From NCBI GenBank assembly GCA_023251835.1, contig JAHEXZ010000032.1, forward strand, positions 1 to 48,979: 48,979 bases of DNA, in the 5' to 3' direction. The position numbers and the translations under genes are program-made. Numbering within the stretch: the stretch's first letter is position 1; every line of letters starts with the position of its first letter. Source of the stretch: Bacteroidota bacterium. GTDB taxonomy: Bacteria > Bacteroidota > Bacteroidia > 2-12-FULL-35-15. Shown one piece after another: positions 17,211 to 27,300 of this stretch. The notes under the pieces were generated by a model. It was not told where the DNA came from. It did not search any database and worked only from the letters and a program-made list of their open reading frames with translations.

Positions 17211-17921
17211 CTATGGTGTACTCAATGATACAGGAATAATTTTTCCATTCATATAGTGATGTGCCTGCATTGAAAAATCAGCAATAAAAGCAGCCATTTC
17301 ACCGGCAGTAAGTGGTGCCTTATATCCAGGGAAAGCTTCACATAACATTTCAGTCTGTGTAGCTCCTATAGCCAAACAGTTAAAAGCAATATTTTTTTCT
17401 TTGTATTCTTCCGCAAGACATTCTGTTAAACAGGCCAACGCTGCTTTGCTTGAGCTATAAGCCGATAAACCTGCAAATTTCATACTTCCCTGAAACCCGC
17501 CCATACTGCTGATATTAATTATATGTGATTTTTGTTTTGTATTCATCAAGGGCAGCAATCCCTGAATTAACCATATTATTGAAAATACATTTACTGTATA
17601 TACATATTCCAGGTCGCCCGGCTCAAGGTTTGTAAATGGCTTTTTTACTATAGCTCCTGCATTATTTATCAAAACATCAACAGGATTGGCGTGTTTTGTA
17701 ATTTCAGCGATGAGCTTCTGTACGGCTTGTTTATCAATAAGATCGCAAGGTATGGCTGTTACGTTTTCCAATTTATTCAGAGTAAAACATTCTTGTTTTA
17801 ACTGTTTCAATTTTTGGACATTTCGGGATACAGCCACCACAGTATGTTCCGGATTTTTACTTAATAATTTCACCAGCTCATATCCTATTCCACGGCTTGC
17901 TCCAGTTACAATAATATTCAT
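17211..17921 (-). CDS. Short-chain dehydrogenase/reductase (SDR)
   Basis: A 236-residue classical SDR. The cofactor motif TGASRGIGYEL is at residues 6-16, NNAGAIV gives the structural NNAG block, and the catalytic Ser and YxxxK are in INISSMGG and SAYSSSKAALACL. The Arg after TGAS and the segment VVAVSRN suggest NADPH preference. The substrate cannot be read from sequence; nearest relatives are oxidoreductases of unknown specificity. It starts 72 bp from a divergently transcribed exported protein, so the two may share a regulatory region. Confidence 0.9.
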   Translation of the reverse strand: MNIIVTGASRGIGYELVKLLSKNPEHTVVAVSRNVQKLKQLKQECFTLNKLENVTAIPCDLIDKQAVQKLIAEITKHANPVDVLINNAGAIVKKPFTNLEPGDLEYVYTVNVFSIIWLIQGLLPLMNTKQKSHIINISSMGGFQGSMKFAGLSAYSSSKAALACLTECLAEEYKEKNIAFNCLAIGATQTEMLCEAFPGYKAPLTAGEMAAFIADFSMQAHHYMNGKIIPVSLSTP

Positions 17922-17993
17922 GACTTATAGGCTTTTCTTCTTTCAAAGGAACACATTTTTTGTTAACTTTACCAAACCAATACACCAATTCCA

Positions 17994-18545
17994 TTGAAAT
18001 TAAGATTAAAAATAAGTTTTGTTTCTGTATGTCTCCTGTATAGTGTATTAAGCTATGCACAGGATAGCGCTATGATTCGTAAAAAAGCATCCCGTGAACC
18101 CCTGTTGGATAAGATATATTTCGGTGGGAACTTTGGATTTCAGTTTGGCACATCCACCTTTTTAGATATTTCACCTTTGGCAGGCTACCGCATCACTGAA
18201 AAATTTTCGGCAGGTATTGGCGTAACTTACCAATATTACCATTATAAGGACAGGTACTATGACCTCGAAACCAATGTATATGGAGGCAGAGTATTTGGCA
18301 GATACCTGTTTACCAATTACTTATTTGGTCATGCTGAATATGAATACCTGAACCTGGAGGCTTTTGATTTTTTCCCACGCAGACGTGTAGATGTAGTGAG
18401 TATTCTGGGTGGAGGCGGCTATATACAGCGTTTTGGCCGTAACTCAGCTATTGTGGCAATGATACTTTACAATTTTACAGAATCAGTTTATACTCCTTAT
18501 GCCAATCCTGTAATTCGAATAGGTGTGAATTTGGGGCTTAGATAG
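17994..18545 (+). CDS. Small exported beta-barrel-like protein, uncharacterised
   Basis: I do not recognise a named family. The 183-residue product begins with a signal peptide (MKLRLKISFVSVCLLYSVLSYAQ). The mature part alternates Gly/aromatic strands: IYFGGNFGFQFG, ISPLAGYRITEKFSAGIGVTYQYY, VYGGRVFGRYLF, LFGHAEYEYLNL, VSILGGGGYIQRF and a final VIRIGVNLGLR. This pattern and the aromatic-rich strand ends suggest an eight-stranded outer-membrane barrel. Divergent from the dehydrogenase and convergent with the gene at 18553 (7-bp gap). Confidence 0.7.
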   Translation: MKLRLKISFVSVCLLYSVLSYAQDSAMIRKKASREPLLDKIYFGGNFGFQFGTSTFLDISPLAGYRITEKFSAGIGVTYQYYHYKDRYYDLETNVYGGRVFGRYLFTNYLFGHAEYEYLNLEAFDFFPRRRVDVVSILGGGGYIQRFGRNSAIVAMILYNFTESVYTPYANPVIRIGVNLGLR

Positions 18546-18552
18546 CAAAAAC

Positions 18553-20265
18553 CTAAAAGTTAAAGAAATCTTTCATTTCATCAGCATTTTTAAATTTCTG
18601 CTCCACTTTATTCATCCTTAAATTGCTCACACCTTCCGAATTCTCAATCTCTCCAAATTGTTCAGGTTTCAACCAATAAAGAATACCATTTTCTACTGTC
18701 CACAATAAGTTTTTTGACTCAGGGTTAAATGAGAACTTTACAACCGGATTTTTAGTGTAACTAAACAGCGCGTTCTTTTCCTTATCTACAAGAAAAACAT
18801 CATAACACATCAACTTTATGTCTTTCTCGTTATTTAACCCGGCTGTACACGAAACACCAGTAGGATATGCTAAAGGATTATCACAGTTATACACACCAAA
18901 ACCATTTATAGCAAACATACGATGTACTTTTTCCTGCGCACTCATTTGCCTGAACTGGTTTTCCTGTTGCTCTTTCCATTTAAGTTCCAATTCCTGCTCC
19001 TGTTTCTTTAGCTGTGCTAATTGTGCCTGATAGACTTCCTCAATCTTTTTTTCTTCTGTTTTACGTTTATCAAGGGCAGCAGTATATTTGCTATACTTCT
19101 CCTGGTATTCCTTCATTGCAGTTTCATAGTTTTTTCCTTCAAAAACAGGATAAACAACTAAATCATATTTTTTTGAAGTCTTTTTTAATGTTAACAAATA
19201 GTTTCTTCCTTTTTCGGGCCCTTCTTTAATAATAGCTTCGTCCCAGGTTACGTCATACATAGAACTGTTGAAACTTTTGTTTTCATTACCCACTTCAAAT
19301 AATACTCCTTTATAAATGGCCAGCTCCGGGTATTCTTTGGCATCTATATCTAAATTAAAAGTATACTTATCTTTTTTAGCTTGTTCCGGTTTTTCAGGCT
19401 CAGCAATCAACTTTGGCAGTACCGCAATTTTCTTATTCTTTTCCTTTTGTACTTCTTCTTTTTTTGTTTCAACAGTTTTATATTCAATAGTTTGCTCCAG
19501 TTGTTTTGCAGTGGTTGTGGCTGTTACCTTAGAATCTGGTTTATCTTCAACAGTTTTATCTTTTCCCAGACAAGACCAATTATTTGCTAAGGTGTCCAGT
19601 TTATACAAATTGTATTCAGAACCAGTATAATTTGAGGCAAGCTCTATATCAATTAACTTACCAGGAGATATATTCACAGGTTTTCCGTCCTGATAAGCCA
19701 GCATCTCCATCATTCCGGCAGATTCAAAATGATATCTCATACCTGCACTATCGTATGTCATTGGTATTCCAGAAAGAAAAAAATCAACAGGGTCATGAAA
19801 TTCGCGATAATGCAATTCTACCTCACCTTTCAAAAGTTTACCTCCTTTATCAGCAAAACTATTTTTTGGAATTATAATTTTAGAACCCGTTTTAAAATTA
19901 AGTATTGCTCCCTTCTCTGCGATTACTTTATAAATTGTAACTGGTATGTTTATGTCTGTTAATGGCGGATTGATACAAGGTTTAGCCTCTTCATTTTTGT
20001 AAAAATTGGCGATAGCTACACTATCAATAGCTGTAGTTTCCTGTTTTACACTTTGTGTAGTTGGTGTATTTGTGTTATTTAATTTTAGCACAATAGTAGT
20101 AATAGCTGCAACTGCAACAATTCCGGCACCAGATAAAAACCAGGGATTTTTATAGAAAGGTTTATGAATTGATGTGTACTGCTTTAAAAGCGAATCAAAA
20201 TTTTTACGTTTCAAAATTTCCTCTGAGCTGATGTCCGGCCGATTTATATTTACCTTTTTTTCCAT
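18553..20265 (-). CDS. Single-pass membrane protein encoded after an ECF sigma factor (candidate anti-sigma/regulator)
   Basis: Unrecognised 570-residue protein. An about 38-residue N-terminal tail precedes one membrane segment (WFLSGAGIVAVAAITTIVLKL, about 43-63), so the bulk is likely periplasmic. Residues about 110-215 form a beta-rich region with GAILNFKTGSKIIIPKNSF and LKGEVELHYREFHDPVDFFLSG, a pattern seen in many Bacteroidota surface proteins. A low-complexity Lys/Glu/Thr stretch lies near 235-290, and a charged coiled coil around 380-445 (KRKTEEKKIEEVYQ, LKKQEQELELKWKEQQEN). The gene starts 38 bp after the sigma-factor gene on the same strand, almost certainly one operon. The topology and position fit a membrane anti-sigma regulator, but I see no anti-sigma motif and the role is inferred. 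Confidence 0.6.
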   Translation of the reverse strand: MEKKVNINRPDISSEEILKRKNFDSLLKQYTSIHKPFYKNPWFLSGAGIVAVAAITTIVLKLNNTNTPTTQSVKQETTAIDSVAIANFYKNEEAKPCINPPLTDINIPVTIYKVIAEKGAILNFKTGSKIIIPKNSFADKGGKLLKGEVELHYREFHDPVDFFLSGIPMTYDSAGMRYHFESAGMMEMLAYQDGKPVNISPGKLIDIELASNYTGSEYNLYKLDTLANNWSCLGKDKTVEDKPDSKVTATTTAKQLEQTIEYKTVETKKEEVQKEKNKKIAVLPKLIAEPEKPEQAKKDKYTFNLDIDAKEYPELAIYKGVLFEVGNENKSFNSSMYDVTWDEAIIKEGPEKGRNYLLTLKKTSKKYDLVVYPVFEGKNYETAMKEYQEKYSKYTAALDKRKTEEKKIEEVYQAQLAQLKKQEQELELKWKEQQENQFRQMSAQEKVHRMFAINGFGVYNCDNPLAYPTGVSCTAGLNNEKDIKLMCYDVFLVDKEKNALFSYTKNPVVKFSFNPESKNLLWTVENGILYWLKPEQFGEIENSEGVSNLRMNKVEQKFKNADEMKDFFNF

Positions 20266-20303
20266 TTTTAGAATACCTCTAAGATTGTTTTTATCTTGGA
20301 TAA

Positions 20304-20870
20304 TTATTTTATAATTTTTTTCAATCTATCTAAAATCCTGTAAGTTCTCACTTTCGCATTATTTTCAGTAATATCGAGTATTTCAGCAATTTCTTTGAAT
20401 GAACGTTTTTCAAAAAAACGCATTTCTATCAGTTGTAAATCATCCTCATCCAATTGTTCTGCAATAATTTCAATAATTTTATCATGGTATTGTTCAATTT
20501 TACTTTCCTGTATTTCCTCAATAATAGAATAAACACTCACCGAATCAATATTTACGGTATGCTCCACTTTTTTCTTACGAAACAAGTTGTTTAGCTCGCT
20601 GTAAGCAATCCTGTAAAGCCATGAAGCAAATGGCACCCCACGAAACTCATATTTATATAAATTGTCCAATGCTTTTAAAAATACCTGTTGTGTAATATCA
20701 AAGGCAACTTCTTTATCATCCACACGTTGATATATATATCTGAATATGGGCTCGTAATATTTATCATATAGCACAGCAAAATCCTTAGGATTTTTTTTTG
20801 CTGCATCCACCAGCAACTGCTCACCGGCAAGTCCGGCCTGTGTTATGTGATATTTTGACGTTTCAATCAT
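20304..20870 (-). CDS. ECF-type RNA polymerase sigma factor
   Basis: A 188-residue sigma-70 family factor of the extracytoplasmic-function type. Region 2 is visible as FAVLYDKYYEPIFRYIYQRV, FDITQQVFLKALDNL and the -10-recognition stretch FASWLYRIAYSELNNLFRKKK. Region 4 is LQLIEMRFFEKRSFKEIAEILDITENNAKVRTYRILDRLKKII, with the helix-turn-helix for -35 recognition. Region 3 is absent, as expected. The gene is followed by a single-pass membrane protein. An AAGGAG sequence 11 nt before the ATG is unusual for this phylum and suggests efficient initiation. Confidence 0.93.
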   Translation of the reverse strand: MIETSKYHITQAGLAGEQLLVDAAKKNPKDFAVLYDKYYEPIFRYIYQRVDDKEVAFDITQQVFLKALDNLYKYEFRGVPFASWLYRIAYSELNNLFRKKKVEHTVNIDSVSVYSIIEEIQESKIEQYHDKIIEIIAEQLDEDDLQLIEMRFFEKRSFKEIAEILDITENNAKVRTYRILDRLKKIIK

Positions 20871-20881
20871 ATAACTTCTTA

Positions 20882-20887
20882 CTCCTT
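20882..20887 (-). promoter_or_regulatory. Shine-Dalgarno-like AAGGAG before the sigma-factor gene
   Basis: The minus strand reads AAGGAG with 11 bases to the ATG at 20870. Most genes in this window lack such a site, in line with the phylum, so it stands out and supports this start codon. Confidence 0.45.
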
Positions 20888-21098
20888 ATTAGTTCTTAAA
20901 ACATGATTTTTTGTAATTATTTAACCATTCTTTCTGTTTTTCCTTTAAGTTGAATAAGAACTTTTTTAATCTATAACGGAATTAGTAAAAAAAGATACAG
21001 ATAGTTTTTATTTTTTAGCCAGAAATTCCGTTTCGAAGACTAAAAATAACAAAAGAAAACATGTGGAGATATATTCCCAAACTACTCCGTTTAGTTAT

Positions 21099-21152
21099 TA
21101 TACTTCGGCTGAATGAGTCCCGCAATTCTGCGGGATACATTCGCTCAGTATA
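21099..21152. repeat. TATACT-type palindromic repeat, copy b
   Basis: An imperfect inverted repeat: TATACTTCGGCTGAATG pairs with CATTCGCTCAGTATA, enclosing the small hairpin CCCGCAATTCTGCGGG. The reverse complement of the copy at 6761-6830 has the same ends. It lies in the 450-bp spacer 20871-21320, which otherwise holds only the terminator at 21213 and A+T-rich sequence upstream of the sigma-factor gene. Confidence 0.7.
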
Positions 21153-21212
21153 TTTATCAGGAGATATAATAGAAACGAGTATTCAACTCCCTTTTATTTA
21201 TTATTATAGTTG

Positions 21213-21245
21213 ATGTGGCTGGATTTAAATAAAATCCAGCCACAT
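21213..21245 (-). terminator. Hairpin terminator downstream of the giant SprB-repeat gene
   Basis: ATGTGGCTGGATTT (21213-21226) is exactly complementary to AAATCCAGCCACAT (21232-21245), with a 5-base loop. It lies about 75 bp beyond the stop of the 3332-codon gene on the minus strand and is followed by an A/T-rich stretch, fitting an intrinsic terminator without a long U run. Confidence 0.6.
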
Positions 21246-21320
21246 TCTCAAGGATGTTGTTTTGTCTATACCAAATGAAAAAAAACCTATATGACAAAAA
21301 ATGAGAAGTGTCTTTCTCTT

Positions 21321-24300
21321 CTACCTCAATAGTGTTACATCGCCACTTTTATGAACTACTTTTCCATTATTTAGTTTAACATACGCTTTCCATACATAAA
21401 CATCTTCCTGACAAAGTTGCCCTCTGTAATAACCATCCCAGCCTTTTTTCACATCCATTGATTCAAAAATTTGCTCACCCCAGCGATTAAAAATTTGTAA
21501 TTTATACTCCACCACTCCTGAAGTGTATGGAAAGAACACATCATTGTTCATATTACCGTCATCGTAAGTGCCACCATTAGCCCCATCTGAGTTGGGCGTA
21601 AATACATTTGGAAAAACAACATCTGCATTTGTTGTTATCTCTGCATAGCTGGTATCCCTGCATCCATACTGAGAAGTAGCTATTAACTGTACCTGGAATA
21701 TATCAACTGTCGTGTAAATATTTTGCGGATTAACCATAGCAGAAGTATTTCCGTCACCAAAATTCCAGTTATAAGCAGTGGCCCCAACCGAGTGACTGGT
21801 GCATACCAATACATCATACGGCAGGTTAAGAGTAGTTGAATTGACTGTAAATACAGCAGTCGGAATCGGGTGAGCCACAACCATGAGTGGAACAGAAGCA
21901 TTGTTGTTTGTGCAACCTCCCGATGTAGTAACAGTTAAAACAACTGAATAAGTTCCGGCTTGCACATAACTGTGAGCAGGGTTTTGCAATGTAGATGAAG
22001 TTCCATCACCAAAATTCCAGTTCCATGTAGTAATTGGGTCTGTATTATTCCCTGTTACAGAATTATCAGAAAACCGAATTATTGCAGGAACACACATTTG
22101 ATTAGTATCGGATGCCAATATTACTGTTGGTGGTGGATTAAAGAGTATGGATACTGAATCCGTAACGGAACTGCCACAAACATTGGTAACGGTTACTGTA
22201 TAAATAGTTGGCTGTGCAGGCGTAATGGTATAAGGCCCTGGTCCACTGCCTAAGTTGTTGCTCCAGGAATATGTTAATGTTCCCGTAACTCCGGAAGTCT
22301 GTACAGACAGCACAGAGCTTTGTCCCCGACAAATTGGAGAAGTACCGGTAACCTGCACATTCGCAGGATTTAGATAATAAACAATAGCAGAAATGGAATC
22401 AGCCGCTCCAATACATCCATATTGGTCTTGTGCAATTACAGTATAAGTAGTAGTACTTGTCGGAGCTACAGTTAATGTTCCTGAATTAGTAACGTTGGAA
22501 GGTTGCCACAAATAAGAATAAATACCACCACCACCGGAAGCAGTGGTAGTCAGCGTTCCTGACTGTCCCAGGCAAATACTATCATTAATGCCTGCCATAG
22601 TTATAACTTGTGAGGGTTGACCAATAGTTGCAGGAATAGCACTATTACAGCCATTAGCATCCGTAACAGTTACGGTATACGTACCTGCATTTAATGTTGT
22701 TGCATTGCTTCCCGTTTGAACCGGAGACGTTGACCAGGCGTATAAATAAGGCGAAACCCCACCGGATAAGGTTATAGAAGCACTTCCATCAGAACCATTA
22801 AAACAGGTTGTACTTATTATTGTATCAATTGTCAGAACAATTTGTGAGGGCTGATTAACAGTTAAAGTATCTGTTGTTGAACATCCGTTAGCATCTGTTA
22901 GAGTTGCGATGTATGTTCCGGCAATAAGCCCTGTTATAGATGCAGTACTTTGCCCATTACTCCATTGATAGGCAAATGGTGAAGCGCCCCCTGATGGATT
23001 TATTGTTGCAGAACCATTATTTTCTCCATTACATGAAACATCTGTATAGGAACCGGTAGATGATATTGCCGGAAACTGTGTAATTGCCACAGTTGCAATA
23101 GTAGTACATCCCATAGCATCGGTGGTTGTTACAGAATAATTACCAACCGGAAGTCCTGATGCCAATGCGGCAGTTTGTCCATCACTCCATAAGTAAGTAT
23201 AAGGTGAAGTTCCCCCGGTAGCAGTAATATTGGCAAGGCCGTTACTTGCTCCTGTACATATATTTGTTTGTACAGCCGTTGATGAAAGTAATGGCGGTTC
23301 AGTAACAAATATAGCAGGCGTTATCACACATCCGTTCATATCGGTTACGGTAACAGAGTAATTTCCCATAGTTAATCCCGTAACTGATGTAGTGGTTTGC
23401 CCGTTGCTCCATAAATAAGTATAAGATGGTGAACCACCTGAAACTATGACCGAAGCTACACCATTGTTTCCTCCAGAACAAGAAACATTTGTTTGAGATG
23501 TAGTAAAAGAAAGAGCTGTTATTGGCTCTGTTATTGATATATAGCCTGTTGTTGTACAAGCATTCGCATCTGTTACAATTACATTATAACTTCCGGCTGT
23601 TAAACCAGAAACGGATGAAGTAGTTGATGAAGTATTCCATTGATAACTATAAGAAGGCGTACCACCCGAAACAGTTATTGATGCAGAACCATTATTGCCT
23701 CCATAACAGGAAACATCAGTTTTTGAAATTGCTATAGTAAGCGCACCTGCGGGTTGTGTAAGCATCACATTTGAGACTGCTATACACCCGTTGGAGTCAG
23801 TCACTGTTACAGTATAATTCCCCGCAAATAGCCCGGTAATATATGAAGTGGTAAGCCCAATGTTCCACTGGTAGGTAAATGGTGCTGTGCCACCCGATGA
23901 AATTACAGAAATAGAACCATCACTGCCCCCATAACATGATACATTGGATTGTGAAGTAGTGGATGTAATAGCAGGGAAAAGTGTAATAGCCACTGTAGAT
24001 ACAGCGGTACAACCTTTTGCATCATTGATTGTTACTGAGTAATTTCCAACTGAAAGCCCGGTTGCTGATGAAGTAGTTTGCCCATCATTCCAAAGATAAG
24101 TGTATGGAGAAGTGCCGCCCATAACCGTAACAGCGGCAATACCATTGCTTGTACCGCTGCATATATTTGTTTGTGTAGCTGATGATGTAAGAGTTGATGG
24201 TTCAGCAATAGAAATAACATCAGATAGTGTACATCCATTACCATCAGTTGTTATTACTGAATAATTCCCGGCTATTAAACCTGTAACAGATGAAGTCACT

Positions 24301-27300
24301 TGTCCATTGCTCCATTGATAGGTGTAAGGCAATGTTCCTCCTGTCACAATTAAAGAGGCTGCGCCATTATTGCCTCCATAACAGGATATATCATTCTTTG
24401 AAACAGAAGACGAAAGCGGTGTTAATGGCTCCGTAATAACAATGGATACTGTTGATATACAATGGTTGGAATCACTGACAATTATACTGTAATTTCCGGC
24501 CGATAAACCTGTAATAAATGATGTAGTTTGTCCATCATTCCACAGATAGGTATATGGAGATGTACCACCCATAGGGAAAACAGATGTTGAACCATCGTTT
24601 CCTCCATAACAGGAAACATTATTTTGTGAGGTAATGGAAGAAAGAACATCAGCGGGTTCTGTAATGGTTACGGAAGCTGGTGTAACGCATCCCTTTGCAT
24701 CAATGGTTGTAACAACATAATTTCCGGCTGTTAATCCGCCAACAGACATACTTGTCTGACCATTATTCCATAAATAAGCATAGGGCTGTGTTCCGCCAGA
24801 TGCACTAACTATAGCAGTACCATTGCTGCCACCATAGCAAGATACATTGCTTTGCGAAATAACAGAAGTTAATGCCTGTGAAGGTTCTGTTATTACAACA
24901 GTAGCTGAACTGTTACATCCTTTATTGTCTGTTACATTTACCGTGTATGTACCTGCGGATAAATTTGTTCCGGTTGGCCCATTTCCTCCCATTGGCAGCC
25001 AGTTATATGTATAAAAAGGTGTACCACCGGTAACGCCTGCTGCTGCTGTTCCATCATTGCCACCCTTACAGCTCACATTGCCTGAAGATAAAATAAAAAT
25101 ATTCAGTTGATTAGGTTGATTGATTGTAAAGCTTTTTGCAAGCACACAACTATTTATATCCATTACCTGAACTGTGTATGTACCTGCTGAAAGGTTGGTT
25201 ACTGAACTGCCGGTGCTTCCACCCTGCAGCCAGGTGTAAGTATATCCGGGTGTGCCACCTGATGCACTCACCGTAGCTGTTCCGTTACTCCCTCCAAAAC
25301 AGCTTACATCTGTTGTTGCAACAGTTAGTGCCAGTGCCGGAGGCTCTGTTATTGGTGGACTTGTAGTAGCTAAAGATTGACATCCGTTAGCATCCGTAAC
25401 GGTAAGCGTATAGATACCTGCTGTTAAACCTGTAGCATTGGGGCTATTGCCTCCATAAGGTAACCAATGAAAAGAGAAAGGTGCTGTTCCACCGGATATT
25501 CCTGCACTGGCAGAACCAGTGGCACCACCATTACAACTTACATTAGTACTGGATATGATAGTTACTGCAGGTGAATTATTATCAATTACATTCATTGATT
25601 TTGAAGTGCTGCAAGCATTAGCATCTTTTACCGATACTGTATATGAGCCTGAATACAAATTTTTAGCAGTATCACTATTGCCTCCGTTTGATGACCATTG
25701 ATACATGTAAGGACTAACTCCTCCTGATACTGAAACATAGGCAATTCCATTGGGTAGACTGCATGTTGAGTTGATTGTCCCAGTCAGCAATGAAATTGCT
25801 GTAGGTTGATTAACATTAACGGAATCAGAAAAAGTACACCCCTTAGAATCCGTTACAATAATTGTATAAGCTCCCGATAATAAACTTGAAACATTCTGTG
25901 TGCTATAGTTTCCCGGGAGCCAGTTATAACTATATGGGCTGGTTCCACCTGATGCTACAGAGGCAACTGTACCATCTTTACTACCATAACAGGATGTTGG
26001 AGTAGAAGATACTGAAACTGAAAGTGCTGAAGCCGGTTGTGTAATTGTAACATTATTTTGTTTCTGGCATCCCTTGTTGTCGGTAACAGTAACCGTATAA
26101 GTTCCGGCTTGCAAACCATTTGTTGAAGCCATTGAAGAACTTCCGGGCATCCATATATAACTATAATTCGGTGTGCCACCAGAGGCATTTGCTGTCACGG
26201 CACCATCGTTTCCGCCAAAACAGCTTACATTACTTTGATTGATAAAGCTAACAGCTAATGCTGAAGGCTGATTTATGGTTACAAAGCCTATTGAGGTACA
26301 CCCTTTGCTATCTGTAACTGTTGCTGTATATGTACCGGCTGCTAAACCCGAAATGCTGCTGGTTGTTTGATTACCAGGCTGCCATAGATAAGAATAACCG
26401 GGAGTACCTCCTGCTGCATTTATAGAAGCAGTGGCATCAGCGCCTCCATAGCAGGATACATTGGTTTGTGCAGTAGTAAAAGATAAAGATGATGCTGGCT
26501 GAGTAATGGTTGCTGATGCAGATATGGTACATCCTTTAGTATCTGTCACTGTTACAGAATACGTTCCTGAAGTTTGCCCTGTTATGGATGAACTACTTTG
26601 ACCATTACTCCATAAATACGTGTAAAATGGTATACCCCCGGTAGCTGAAACAGACATAAAACCATTACTTCCACCATAACAGGAAACATTCGTCTGTGAA
26701 AGAGTAGCATTTAGTATAGTTGGTTGGGTAATGGTAACAGACGCAATAGCGGTACAGCCTTTTGAATCTAAAGTTGTAACAGAATAGCTGCCTGCAGCAA
26801 GACCTGCAGCTGTAACGGTTGTTTGTCCGTTGTTCCAGAGATAAGTATAAGGTGTTGTACCACCGGTAGCAATAACCGAAGCTATACCATTGCTGCCACC
26901 AAAGCAGGATACATTGCTTTGTGTAGTTGATGATGAAAGTGGTGCAGTTGGTTGTGTAATGGATACTGTTGATATTGTTGTGCAGCCTTTAGAATCAGTA
27001 ACTGTAGCAGTATAGCTACCAACTGTCAATCCTGTGGCAGATGAATTAGTTTGTCCATTATTCCATAGATAAGTATATGATGGAGTGCCACCGGTGGCAA
27101 TAACCGTAGCAGAACCATTATTACCTCCATAACAGAAAACGTTACTGAATGAAATAGTAGAAGTTAAGGCCATAGCAGGTTGTATAATAGATACGGAAGC
27201 TGATGTAACGCATCCCTTTGCATCAATGGTTGTAACAACATAATTTCCGGATGTTAATCCGCCAACAGACATACTTGTCTGACCATTATTCCATAAATAA

